From: Pyrobaculum sp. WP30
GTDB taxonomy: Archaea > Thermoproteota > Thermoprotei > Thermoproteales > Thermoproteaceae
Assembly (NCBI GenBank): GCA_001189275.1
Contig: CP012158.1
Coordinates: forward strand, 1,665,704 to 1,729,703
Direction of reading: 5' to 3'
Length of the DNA stretch: 64,000 nt
The position numbers were made by a program, and so were the translations under genes. Numbering within the stretch: the first letter of the stretch is position 1; every line of letters begins with the position of its first letter. Below, piece after piece: positions 33,607-41,608 of the stretch. The notes under the pieces are model-generated. The model was not told the origin of the DNA. It was given only the letters and a program-made list of their open reading frames with translations, and did not search any database.

Positions 33607-34403
33607 AACGCCCCGTTGATGTGTTCCACGAGGTTTTTGAGGCCGTGTAGATCCACGGCTCTTTCGGAGTCTACCGCGTTTAGGTTGAGGGTGAGGGCGG
33701 TCACCGCCACGTTGCCCTCCTTCAACACGACGTAGATGTCTGTGTCTTGCTCGGGCTCAAGGTCTTTGCCGTATAGCCAGAAGTAGTGGTCGCCCCGCGG
33801 GTCTGTGCGCTTCTCCACAAGTTGTGCATACCTCAGCTTAGCTGCCCTGACGAGACGCGCTGAGACTCCTCCTCTGAGTCTGCGGGGGAAGTTTACGCTG
33901 ATGACGTCTACACCGGCGGGCATGCCGCGTCTCAACACATAGTCGGCGGTGGACCTAACCACGGCGGCCATCACCCGCAACGCCTCGGCGTCGTTGAGGA
34001 CCTCGTCCCAGCTTTCTATATGGGCCGAGTAGGCCACGGCGGGGATCTCCAGGAGGGCGGCTTGAAAAGCGGCTCCGAGGGTGCCTGAGGAGAGTATGAC
34101 CTGGAGCGAGGTGTTATCGCCGAGGTTTATGCCCGACAGCACCAAGTCGTATCTCCTGCCGAGGCCCAGCGTGGCGAGATACACCGTGTCCGACGGGGTG
34201 CCGGAGGTGGCCACCGCCCTGAAGCCGCATATATCCACCTCGTACATCCTCAGGGGCTTGTGTAGAGTTATGCCAAGCCCCGTAGCCGACTTGGGCGACT
34301 CAGGCGCCACCACGTCAACCTCGCCGAGCCCCGAGGCGAACTGATGCAGAAGGCGAAGCCCCGGGCTGTGGACGCCGTCGTCGTTAGTGACTAGAATCCT
34401 CAC
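33603..34403 (-). CDS. surE: 5'/3'-nucleotidase SurE
   Basis: A 266-residue protein with the SurE signature at the N-terminus, [15 protein letters not shown] (metal-binding aspartate pair), then [28 protein letters not shown] and VISVNFPR. It is a divalent-metal-dependent nucleotidase/polyphosphatase that dephosphorylates nucleoside monophosphates. An AT-rich element near 34421-34430 lies about 25 nt upstream of the ATG. It ends overlapping the anchored-protein gene by 4 bp. Confidence 0.94.
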   Translation of the reverse strand: MRILVTNDDGVHSPGLRLLHQFASGLGEVDVVAPESPKSATGLGITLHKPLRMYEVDICGFRAVATSGTPSDTVYLATLGLGRRYDLVLSGINLGDNTSLQVILSSGTLGAAFQAALLEIPAVAYSAHIESWDEVLNDAEALRVMAAVVRSTADYVLRRGMPAGVDVISVNFPRRLRGGVSARLVRAAKLRYAQLVEKRTDPRGDHYFWLYGKDLEPEQDTDIYVVLKEGNVAVTALTLNLNAVDSERAVDLHGLKNLVEHINGAL

Positions 34404-34439
34404 ACGAGAGGAGAAGCAGGAATATTTATGGGTTAGCCA

Positions 34440-34760
34440 CTAGACGAGCTGAAGCTCTATTTTGACTGTATCGGGCACGCGAATAGTCATCAGACGCCTC
34501 AGCACCCTCTCGGAGGCCTCCACGTCTATGAGGCGCTTAGATATGCGGAGCTCCCAGTGGTCGTAGGTGTGGTAGCCCTGGCCAGACGGGGCCCTCCTCA
34601 CTGTCACCATGAGCCTCCTCGTGGGAAGTGGTATGGGGCCCCTCACCTGCACGCCCATCTTCTTCGCTAAGTCCACAATCTCCCTAGCCACCTGGTCCAC
34701 ATCTGCTGGGTTGGTGCCGTACAGCCTAATCCTCACCCTTCTCTTAGCCGCAAGAGACAT
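34440..34760 (-). CDS. rps10: Small ribosomal subunit protein S10 (uS10)
   Basis: A 106-residue protein. S10 features: RRVRIRLYGTNPADVDQVAR, the loop GPIPLPTRRLMVTVRRAPSG, then YDHWELRISKRLIDVEA. The ATG at 34760 is preceded 25 nt upstream by TTTTATATAC (34781-34790), so it is probably leaderless. In many archaea it follows the elongation factor 1A gene; here no such gene lies upstream, only 700 bp of decayed mobile-element DNA. Confidence 0.95.
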   Translation of the reverse strand: MSLAAKRRVRIRLYGTNPADVDQVAREIVDLAKKMGVQVRGPIPLPTRRLMVTVRRAPSGQGYHTYDHWELRISKRLIDVEASERVLRRLMTIRVPDTVKIELQLV

Positions 34761-34779
34761 GAAGACCCCACGAAAAGAG

Positions 34780-34791
34780 GGTATATAAAAC
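34780..34791 (-). promoter_or_regulatory. Probable TATA box of rps10
   Basis: Minus-strand TTTTATATAC about 25 nt before the S10 ATG at 34760. Confidence 0.55.
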
Positions 34792-34979
34792 TTACCGCCG
34801 CAGACGCCGCACAGAGGAGGCGCCGAGACGACTGGGAAGGAGGACCCGCCAGCGGCGACGGCCCCCTACGTGCAGGACACGGCGGGGTTCGCACGATAGG
34901 CGTCACCATGTGTCCAAAGGCCTTGGAGGGCAAGAACCTTGGGGAATTGTGAAGCACCGCGGGCGGAGCGATCAGTGAG

Positions 34980-35032
34980 TTTACAAATAGTGGAAAGCCC
35001 CGCCCTTTAGGGCGGGGATGAAAGTTTGTAAA
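34980..35032. repeat. Nested inverted repeat with perfect 8-bp GC hairpin
   Basis: The inner stem is CCCCGCCC at 34998-35005, loop TTTA, GGGCGGGG at 35010-35017. The outer arms are TTTACAAA at 34980-34987 and TTTGTAAA at 35025-35032. The inner hairpin plus the following GATGAAAG resembles the conserved right-end/omega-RNA hairpin of IS605-group elements. Confidence 0.65.
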
Positions 35033-35165
35033 GGTGTGCGTTCTGCAGTAAGCCCCTGCTGGGGGCGTATGACCGGCGGTGCTGGCCCGGGTAGCTCCAT
35101 GACCTCGGCATGAGGGGCCGATGAGGGCCGGGCGAGGGCGCTGATGAGCCGTCCGGAGGGCGGGA

Positions 35166-35190
35166 ACCCCCGCCCTTCAAGACGGGGAGG
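35166..35190. repeat. Second IS605-end-like hairpin (imperfect)
   Basis: AACCCCCGCCCTTC followed by AAGACGGGGAGG forms an imperfect GC stem of the same type as the hairpin at 34998-35017, followed by AGGTCAGAG. Likely a second element end or a duplicated end. Confidence 0.45.
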
Positions 35191-35458
35191 AGGTCAGAGC
35201 CAAGCAGGCGAGGAGAGAGTCCACAGGTAGGATGGTGGACCGCGCCAAGGCGCACGGCGTCAGCGTTGCGATCAGCTTCAGGCTCGATTCAAATAACATC
35301 GGCGACTAAAATCACCGCATATGGCATGACGGCTTTCATAGAGCCTAAGCCAGGCGGGGAGAAGCACATGATAGGTTTGAATAACCGCTAAGCCGCGGGC
35401 GACGGCTTGCGTATGTAGGCGTAGCCAAAAATTAAAAAATTTATTGTGTAGGGGGCAT

Positions 35459-36355
35459 ATGCGGGATTTGGTGGTGTTTTTGGCGGTGTCTTTTGGGCTG
35501 GCGGCGTTGTTAGATTTCTGGTTTCTTTCTGTTAGGGGGAGCGTGGCGGATCTGTATGCGCTTGCTCTATATGGATCTGTATGGGGTTTGCTTCGGATGT
35601 ATGCGCCGACTGCGGGCGCCCTCTTGGCGATTAAGGCGTCGCGTAGAAGCGTGGTAGAGGAGCTTAAGGCGTATCTGGGGCTTGGGAGGCGTGCCTTGGT
35701 CTACTTCTTGCTGGCGCCTCTTGTCGTGTATCTGGCCGTGGGCATATATCTGGCCGTGGGGTTGGCCGTCGGCGTAGTGGACTTGGGGAGGCCCGTGAAG
35801 GTTATTGTGGAGGAGACCGAGCGGGCTGTAGGGCTTAGGCTCGCTGAAGACGTTGCGAGGCTTGCTTTGGTGGTGCAGGTCCTCTTCGCCTACGTAGCCG
35901 CCTTGTCCATAAACGCCTTTTTCGCCTTGGGTGAGGAGCTGGGGTGGAGGGGCTACCTATACAGGAGGCTGGGCTCGCGGCCCGACCTGAGGACAATCTT
36001 CGTCGTCGGCGCCGTGTGGGGCTTGTGGCACGCCACTGCCATCGGGTTGCTGGGTTACAACTATCCACAGCTGAGGTGGGCTGGGGTGCCCCTCTTTGTT
36101 CTCCACTGCGTGTTGCTGTCTGCGTTTATGTTGCGGCTGGTGGCCGCGGCAAAGAGCGTGCTTCCCGCCGTCTCATTCCACGGCGCGGTGAATGCGCTGT
36201 GGGGCTTGACAGTGCTTACCACGGCGGTGGAGGGGGCGGCTGGGGAGGCGCTCGGCGGGCTGGGCGCCCTAGGCCTAGCCGCCTTAGCCGCGACGTTGAT
36301 TCTTCTGATAGCAGTGGGCAAGTCGCCGAGGGGCGCGGGGCTGAGAATTCATTAA
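35459..36355 (+). CDS. CPBP-family intramembrane metalloprotease
   Basis: About 298 residues from the ATG at 35459. A polytopic protein with the CPBP (CAAX protease/Rce1-like) motifs: GEELGWRGYLYRRL (EExxxR), WGLWHATAIGLLG with the second-motif histidine, and VSFHGAVNALWG with the third-motif histidine. About eight helices. It could cleave membrane peptides or act in immunity or maturation. It lies alone between the decayed mobile element and the release factor gene. An AAAATTAAAAAATTT stretch at 35430-35443 is a possible TATA region. Confidence 0.85.
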   Translation: MRDLVVFLAVSFGLAALLDFWFLSVRGSVADLYALALYGSVWGLLRMYAPTAGALLAIKASRRSVVEELKAYLGLGRRALVYFLLAPLVVYLAVGIYLAVGLAVGVVDLGRPVKVIVEETERAVGLRLAEDVARLALVVQVLFAYVAALSINAFFALGEELGWRGYLYRRLGSRPDLRTIFVVGAVWGLWHATAIGLLGYNYPQLRWAGVPLFVLHCVLLSAFMLRLVAAAKSVLPAVSFHGAVNALWGLTVLTTAVEGAAGEALGGLGALGLAALAATLILLIAVGKSPRGAGLRIH

Positions 36356-36367
36356 GTTTTTAAATGG
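36355..36367 (+). promoter_or_regulatory. Probable TATA box of the release factor gene
   Basis: AGTTTTTAAATGG element about 25 nt before the ATG at 36386, immediately after the CPBP stop. Confidence 0.5.
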
Positions 36368-36385
36368 ATCCCGCGTCTCGTGGCT

Positions 36386-37552
36386 ATGAGTTTCAGCAGG
36401 CCGCCTAACGGCGTTTATTGGATCAAGACGCCTGTGGAGCTTAGGGCATTTATCAACCTTTTGAGGAAGTTTAGGGGCTACGCCACTACGCTGATTACCC
36501 TCTATATTAACTCGGAGAGGCCCATTCCCGACGTTGTTAACCTGCTCCGTAGCGAGTGGTCCACCGCCGCCAACATCAAGGACAAAACCACGCGGAGCCA
36601 CGTCCAGGACACGCTGGAGCGCATAATCAACAACCTCAAAGGCGAGGCCAAGGCGCCGGAAAACGGCATGGCCGTGTTCGCCGGGTTCCACATGATCAAC
36701 CAGGGCAACTACGAGTGGGTTTACTACGTGGTGGTGCCGCCGCAGCCCATCTACACCTTTAAGTACATCTGCGACACGGCGTTTCACACCGAGATTCTGG
36801 AGGAGGAGCTCCACGCCGGCGTTGTATACGGCATCGTGGTGATTGAGCGGGGCGAGGCGGTCATTGCCTTGCTGAAGGGCGGCCAGTGGGAGGTTGTGAA
36901 GACCGTGGAGTTCTTCGTGCCGGGTAAACACAGCGCGGGCGGCCAGTCGGCGAACCGCTACAAGCGCCAGACGGAGCATATAGCGGAGACCTTCTACAAG
37001 GTGGTCGCGGAGGAGGTGAACAAGATCTTCCTACAGATACCGACGCTGAAGGGCGTCATAGTGGCGGGGCCTGGGCCGACTAAGGAGGACTTCCTGGAGG
37101 AGGGCGGCCTGGACTACCGGCTCAAGGACAAGGTCCTCGCCGTGGTGCCTGCCTGTTGCGCCAACGAATACGGCGTGGTGGAGGCGATTAAAAACGCCCA
37201 GGAGCAGCTGAAAGAGAGCGAGTACGTCCACGCCAAGGAGGTCATGGAGAGGGTGATGTACTACGCCGTCAAGAGAAGCGACTACATCGTATACGGGCGA
37301 GACAAGGTGTTGAAAGCCCTAGAGATGGGGATGGCCGAGGCGGTGGTTGTGGCTGAGGAGCTGGGAGAAGACGTGGTGCTGGAGGTGATAATGAAGGCGG
37401 AGGAGAAGGGCGTCAAGGTTGAGGTTGTGCCCCGCGGCGTCGAGGAGTCTAAAACCCTCATGCAGGCCTTCGGCGGCTACGTCGCACTGCTCTCCACGCC
37501 TGTGTGGGTGCTGGAGCAGCAGATCCAGACGCAGGCCGCCGAGGCGCAGTAG
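36386..37552 (+). CDS. prf1: Peptide chain release factor aRF1
   Basis: About 388 residues from the ATG at 36386 (an in-frame GTG at 36380 is possible). Domain order matches aRF1/eRF1. The N-domain has the stop-codon loop that reads NIKD instead of the canonical NIKS (about residues 61-64) and YICDTAF matching the YxCxxxF motif. The M-domain has GKHSAGGQSANRY with the GGQ (about residues 183-185), and a C-domain for aRF3-like/ABCE1 partners follows. It releases the finished peptide at all three stop codons. Only the NIKS change is odd. Confidence 0.93.
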   Translation: MSFSRPPNGVYWIKTPVELRAFINLLRKFRGYATTLITLYINSERPIPDVVNLLRSEWSTAANIKDKTTRSHVQDTLERIINNLKGEAKAPENGMAVFAGFHMINQGNYEWVYYVVVPPQPIYTFKYICDTAFHTEILEEELHAGVVYGIVVIERGEAVIALLKGGQWEVVKTVEFFVPGKHSAGGQSANRYKRQTEHIAETFYKVVAEEVNKIFLQIPTLKGVIVAGPGPTKEDFLEEGGLDYRLKDKVLAVVPACCANEYGVVEAIKNAQEQLKESEYVHAKEVMERVMYYAVKRSDYIVYGRDKVLKALEMGMAEAVVVAEELGEDVVLEVIMKAEEKGVKVEVVPRGVEESKTLMQAFGGYVALLSTPVWVLEQQIQTQAAEAQ

Positions 37553-37641
37553 CCCAGCTGACGAAGGCCGAAACGGCAGTTGCGGCGGGGGGCGCCGCCT
37601 AAGGGGCGGGACAGCGGTCGTCGTTCCGCCTCCGCCGGCGT

Positions 37642-38034
37642 CTACAGCCTCGCGAGGAACGTATCCACGTCTATCGCCGCGGGGGATTTCCTCAGAAGTT
37701 TGCGGTCTTGCGTGACCAGCGAGAGGCCCAGCGTCTCGGCTACGTAGGCGTAGCTCGCGTCGTAGAAGGTCAAGTCTCTCTCCACGGCGACCTCCAACAC
37801 CCTCTCTAGAGGAGGGTCGTCCAGCATCTTCAGACTAGACAACACCCGCGAGAGGGCTCCGGCGGCCTCCCGCAACGGTAGCCTCCCCGCCCTAGCCTCC
37901 TTCCACAACGCGTTCCCCACCTCATACACGGTCAAGTGGAGAATGGCAAGCTTCTCCCTACGTCCTACCCACCTGCGGTAGTGGGCAACCAGCCCGTACA
38001 AAGCGGAGGCGTCCAGCAGATATTCAACGTTCAT
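37642..38034 (-). CDS. vapC: PIN-domain toxin VapC
   Basis: A 130-residue PIN-domain ribonuclease. Conserved acidic residues can be seen in YLLDASALYGLV (N-terminal Asp), YEVGNALWKE (central Glu) and LTFYDASYAYVAETLG plus TQDRKLL (C-terminal Asp residues). It would cleave RNA, often tRNA or rRNA, unless bound by VapB. The ATG at 38034 overlaps the antitoxin gene by 11 bp, the usual VapBC arrangement. Confidence 0.88.
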   Translation of the reverse strand: MNVEYLLDASALYGLVAHYRRWVGRREKLAILHLTVYEVGNALWKEARAGRLPLREAAGALSRVLSSLKMLDDPPLERVLEVAVERDLTFYDASYAYVAETLGLSLVTQDRKLLRKSPAAIDVDTFLARL

Positions 38035-38251
38035 TTCTGGATTTACGTACCGCGTCTACCCACTCCTTCTCGGATATGCGGGAAAAGAGGCTTTTCAACT
38101 CCTCGAGAGTCTTGATGAGCTCTTCTTCTTCCCTCCTCCTTATGGCCTCCTCAAGCGCCTTCTCCACCACCTCCCTCACGTCTATTCCGAGCTCCCTTGC
38201 TCTTCTCTTCAACTCCTTCCTAATCCTCACGCTTATCACCGTAGTAGACAC
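38024..38251 (-). CDS. vapB: VapB-type antitoxin
   Basis: A 75-residue protein starting at a GTG at 38251: VSTTVISVRIRKELKRRARELG reads as a ribbon-helix-helix/CopG-like DNA-binding strand and helix, and the acidic, helical C-terminus (EEAIRRREEEELIKTLEELK) would bind the toxin. Longer in-frame readings from upstream are mostly AT-rich shadow. A TATA box (TTTATATA) lies 20-29 nt before the GTG, so the mRNA is probably leaderless and starts on GTG. RHH antitoxins repress their own operon. Confidence 0.82.
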   Translation of the reverse strand: MSTTVISVRIRKELKRRARELGIDVREVVEKALEEAIRRREEEELIKTLEELKSLFSRISEKEWVDAVRKSRNER

Positions 38252-38269
38252 ATACAAATACAGATATAC

Positions 38270-38281
38270 GTATATAAATTT
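38270..38281 (-). promoter_or_regulatory. Probable TATA box of vapBC
   Basis: Minus-strand AAATTTATATA about 25 nt before the GTG start at 38251, in a notably AT-rich pocket of an otherwise GC-rich region. Confidence 0.55.
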
Positions 38282-38458
38282 AGCGTATACGAACATCTGT
38301 ATACGACGCGACGGCTCCTCCCGGGTCTCTCCAGAGCGGAGGGACGCCCTCTGCCTCGCCCACCTTTCCACAGACAGATCCACAGCCGGCGAGAGCTGGC
38401 ATGTGGCATCCAGCGAAGTCGAAAGCCGACGCGCCTACGTAGAGACGGATCTACGTGG

Positions 38459-38629
38459 GTGACGTATGGGGGATGTCTGGAGCAGTGCTCCGTGGCGTGG
38501 ATGCCTCGTGGCGTTGATCTCGCGGCTGGGAGCCTGACTGCGGCCTACGGCGTAAACGGCCCGGGGGAAGTCCACTCCCGCGAGCACAATGCCGGCGTTG
38601 ACCCCGCCTCCTCGGGGCGAGGAGACTAG
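38459..38629 (+). pseudogene. Possible 3' remnant of a TnpB-like transposase
   Basis: A plus-strand reading of 56 codons (from GTG at 38459 to TAG) ends in VHSREHNAGVDPASSGRGD, which resembles the extended C-termini of archaeal TnpB (OrfB) proteins. Nothing upstream in frame supplies a transposase core. The surrounding 540 bp (38252-38793) contains no intact gene. Similarity is by memory, so this call is weak. Confidence 0.3.
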
Positions 38630-38793
38630 GCAAGTTGCGCGCGGCGCCTCAACATCCAACGACGCATCCAGACTGCGGAGAGGTTCGCGGAGACCCTAGG
38701 CGTGGGTCATCAAGACGGAGATGCCCAACTTGGGGACGTATCTACTGACTTTCTCTTTTGAGCTAGTGGGACGGGGGCACCCCTGGGAGGAGG

Positions 38794-39344
38794 TTAAAAC
38801 GCGTGTCTCTTTTTAAAGTCCTCAAGCCTTTTAGTTAGGTGTTCAAAGCCTCTCTTTATCTCTTCGTCCCAGTAGCTCCCGGTCCACTGAGGCAACTTCT
38901 CAACAACGGCGTCAATTAAGACGACCGTGTCCCGCACCGCCTCCTCTCTCTTCTTGTAGAGGCTGAAGTCTGGGTCTAGGCCGTTGTACTGGTAGTCGTG
39001 GAGGTTCAGCGCCTTGTCGGCGATCGCCCCAATTTCCCTGTACCCCAGCTCGAATAGGTCCAACGATATCCCCTTGATAGACTTCGTGGGGACTGTGTAG
39101 GCTTACTTCTCGTACCACTTCATCACCTTCTCCTCCCTCTTTAGGGTAGTATCCTGTTTAGATTTATCAACACCATCGCGCTTGTCAAGGCCTTAACGGC
39201 GACAAACGCCTTGCCGGCGGCGTTTCTCGTGGCCCCAGCCTCGAGCATCATGATACTCAACGACAGCTCGTCTATGACCTCCATAACTCTCGCCCTTATG
39301 TATCTCTTCACGTCGATCTTCGGGCTTAGTAACTCCCTCTCCAC
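38794..39344 (-). pseudogene. PaREP1-family gene, broken by a frameshift and an in-frame stop
   Basis: Two ORFs on the minus strand are halves of one PaREP1-type protein. The 5' half (39344-39141) reads RVMEVIDELSLSIMMLEAGA followed by TRNAAGKAFVAVKALTSAMV. The 3' half (39063-38794) reads LDLFELGYREIGAIADKALN followed by LHDYQYNGLDPDFS and a VRDTVVLIDAVVEKL tail. Between them another frame reads KREEKVMKWYEK, stop, AYTVPTKSIKGIS, so one frameshift and one TAA interrupt it. PaREP1 proteins are a repeated family of Pyrobaculum with a HEPN-like helical fold and unknown role. This copy looks dead. Confidence 0.72.
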
Positions 39345-39499
39345 GAACTCGTCATTCTGGTAAAATTTAAGCTCACTGCCTATCCGCGGCCGACGCCAAA
39401 CATCTAGACACTCTCTCTCGTGTTGTGCGGTTGAGCTGGCGCCGTTGCCTTTAAAGGCATTCTTATCGCTTTGCCGCGGAACGAGGAGCGCGTGGCCTT

Positions 39500-41608
39500 T
39501 TATAGTTGGATGACTACGTCTGCTACTTCCTCAAATTCGCCTAGGTGGGAGGTGACGATGATTGTGGGGACTATCGACGTGAGTCCTCTTACTAATTCTA
39601 CGATTTTTCTTCTGTGTTCTTCGTCTAGGTGTTCTGTGGGTTCATCGAACATCATAAATGGGGCTTGTCCGAGGAGGGCCCTCGCCAGGGCAACCCTCAG
39701 CGAGAGGGCGACGAGGTTCTGCTCCCCCAGTGACAGGAGGCCGTGGTCTATGGGGCCTGTGGGGGTGTTGACGCGGACCGCGTACCTCCCGTCTGTCTCG
39801 ACCAGCTGGAGCGATTTAAACGCCTCTTTGTGTCTGAGGCGGAGGAAGACGGCGTTTAACTCCTCGTTTATGGCCTTGAGCAACGTCTGACGCATCAAGG
39901 GCTTGAGCTCGCCGAGGACGACTCTTATCTGCCTCGCCGCGGCGAGGGCCTTGTCGAGTCTCTCTGCATCGGCCTTGGCCTTCTCCAGCTCGCCTGCTAA
40001 GGTGGTCAGCTCCTTCTCAGTCTCGGCTATCTGCCTCCTGAGCTCAGCCGCCACAGACCTCGCGGCGAGGTACTCCTCGTGTTTTGTCTTAAGCGCCGCG
40101 TACTCAGCCTCCAGCCTCTTCAAGGCCTCTGCGGCCGCGGTCAGCTCCGCCTCCAGTCCCCCCAGCCTCTGGTTGACCTCGTGTATCTTCCTTTCTGCCT
40201 CGGCCTTACGGGCCTTCAGCTCCTCCAGCCGCCTCGCCACCTCCGCCTCCCTAGCCGCCTGCGCCGTGAGGTACGCCCGCCTTTTTTCCACCTCCTTTTT
40301 CTTCTGGTATAGGGCCTCCAGCTCGGCCAGCCTCCTCCGCGCTGATGGGACGTCTAGAGCCAGGTGGGGCTTGTAGCTGTGGTAAAGCCTGTCCAGCTCC
40401 TCCAGCCGTCTAACCTCGGCCTTGAGCTGGTCTATGAGTTTCGAGAGGCGTTGCTCCTCCTTCTCCAGACCCAGCACCTCCAACTCGTGCCGCTGGACGG
40501 CGTCTCTAGAAAGCGGCGACCCACACACCGGACACCGGCCGCCCTCCGCCCGCTGGGCCAGACGGAGCACATCGCGTAGAAGAGCCAGCCGCGTCTTCAC
40601 CTCACCATGTCTCCTACTCGCCTCCTCCAGCCTCCGCCGGGCCTCCTCAAGAGACCTGGGGTCGTAGCTCCTCACCTCGGGGGGGACCCTCTCCGCCGTA
40701 GCCACCGCCTGCCGAAGCTCGAAATACTCCGCCTCCACGTCGCCCACCTCGGGGAGGCTCTTCAGCTCCTCCGCCGCCTTCCTAACAGCCTCCAGCTCAG
40801 CCTCCAGTTGCTCCACGTCTTTCTCGGCGTTAAGCGCCAGCTGGGCCGCCTCATCCAGCTTCTTCTCCAGAGCCTCCCTCTCCTTAGCCAGAGAGACGTA
40901 CCGCTCCCTAAGCTCCAGGTAGCGTCTCTCCACCTCTCTAAACCGCGCCGCCGCCTCCTCCAGCTCCGCCGCCCTCCTCTCGGCCTCCTCCAGCCTCCGC
41001 CGCAAGTCGTCCAGCCTGCTCCTCAACACGGGGAGCCTCCTCTCCAGTTCCTCCAGCCGGCCGCCCACCCGCTCCCGCCGAGCTCTAAACTCGTCGTGCA
41101 CATCCTTTACCACCTCGTCAACATCGTCGAACTCGTCGAGGCGGAAGATGCGGTCTATGTACTTGGTATCCTGGAATATCCTCCTCAGCTCTCCCTGCCG
41201 GATGTAGAGAAGATTTGCGTATTCGTCCAGCCTAAGGCCCAGCTTCGAGACAAGAGTCGCCGTGACGTCTAAGTCGCCCCGCGCCACCACGCCACCGTCC
41301 AGCGCCAGGTAGGTGCCGGAGGAGACCGTCCCCTTTTCGCTGAATCTCCTAACAACGACGATCTCCCGGCCCCCGTGGCTTATGTACAGCTTCACCTCGC
41401 CCCACGCGGCGCCTCTCCTGAGGAAGTGGCTCCACTCCCTGCCGCTCCACCTCACCCACTGCGATCCGAAGAGCGCCACAGAGATGGCCTCCATAAGCGA
41501 AGTCTTGCCAGCGCCGTTGGCGCCGTAGATGAAGTTGACGCCCTCGCCGAACCTAAAAGAGGCCTTGGCGTATGCCTTGAAGTTTACGATCTCGATCTTC
41601 TTAATCAT
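39500..41608 (-). CDS. rad50: DNA double-strand break repair ATPase Rad50
   Basis: A 702-residue SMC-like ATPase: Walker A YGANGAGKTSLME at the N-terminus, a long coiled coil rich in Glu/Arg/Leu on both sides of a zinc hook CPVCGSPL (about residue 357), then the signature LSLGEQNLVALSLRVALARA and Walker B FMMFDEPTEHLDEE. It is shorter than many archaeal Rad50 proteins (about 850-900), implying short arms. With Mre11 it tethers and processes broken ends. The start overlaps mre11 by 8 bp; last gene of the nurA-herA-mre11-rad50 operon. Confidence 0.96.
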   Translation of the reverse strand: MIKKIEIVNFKAYAKASFRFGEGVNFIYGANGAGKTSLMEAISVALFGSQWVRWSGREWSHFLRRGAAWGEVKLYISHGGREIVVVRRFSEKGTVSSGTYLALDGGVVARGDLDVTATLVSKLGLRLDEYANLLYIRQGELRRIFQDTKYIDRIFRLDEFDDVDEVVKDVHDEFRARRERVGGRLEELERRLPVLRSRLDDLRRRLEEAERRAAELEEAAARFREVERRYLELRERYVSLAKEREALEKKLDEAAQLALNAEKDVEQLEAELEAVRKAAEELKSLPEVGDVEAEYFELRQAVATAERVPPEVRSYDPRSLEEARRRLEEASRRHGEVKTRLALLRDVLRLAQRAEGGRCPVCGSPLSRDAVQRHELEVLGLEKEEQRLSKLIDQLKAEVRRLEELDRLYHSYKPHLALDVPSARRRLAELEALYQKKKEVEKRRAYLTAQAAREAEVARRLEELKARKAEAERKIHEVNQRLGGLEAELTAAAEALKRLEAEYAALKTKHEEYLAARSVAAELRRQIAETEKELTTLAGELEKAKADAERLDKALAAARQIRVVLGELKPLMRQTLLKAINEELNAVFLRLRHKEAFKSLQLVETDGRYAVRVNTPTGPIDHGLLSLGEQNLVALSLRVALARALLGQAPFMMFDEPTEHLDEEHRRKIVELVRGLTSIVPTIIVTSHLGEFEEVADVVIQL

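Larger units (their letters stand above)
34792..35440 (+). mobile_element. Decayed IS200/IS605-type (TnpB/omega-RNA) remnants, no intact gene
   Basis: About 650 bp without an intact gene. It holds two GC-rich hairpins of the kind found at IS200/IS605 right ends (34998-35017 and about 35168-35187). Around the second, a plus-strand reading resembles an extended TnpB C-terminus (GGNPRPSRRGGGQS), interrupted by stops. Further right, broken readings such as AYGMTAFIEPKPGG occur in another frame. I infer a much-decayed transposon end, perhaps two nested ones. No transposase domain with catalytic residues is present. Confidence 0.4.

Noticed and set aside
35110-35150. GATGA/CTGATGAG motifs as a C/D box guide RNA
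   Set aside because: C-like boxes occur, but no properly spaced D and D' boxes were found; they fit better inside the IS605-like remnant.
34792-35440. CRISPR array
   Set aside because: Only inverted repeats and two non-regular hairpins; no regularly spaced direct repeats here or elsewhere in the window.
40607-41272. Leu/Pro/Arg-rich plus-strand ORF opposite rad50
   Set aside because: Antisense of the Rad50 coiled coil; no independent features.
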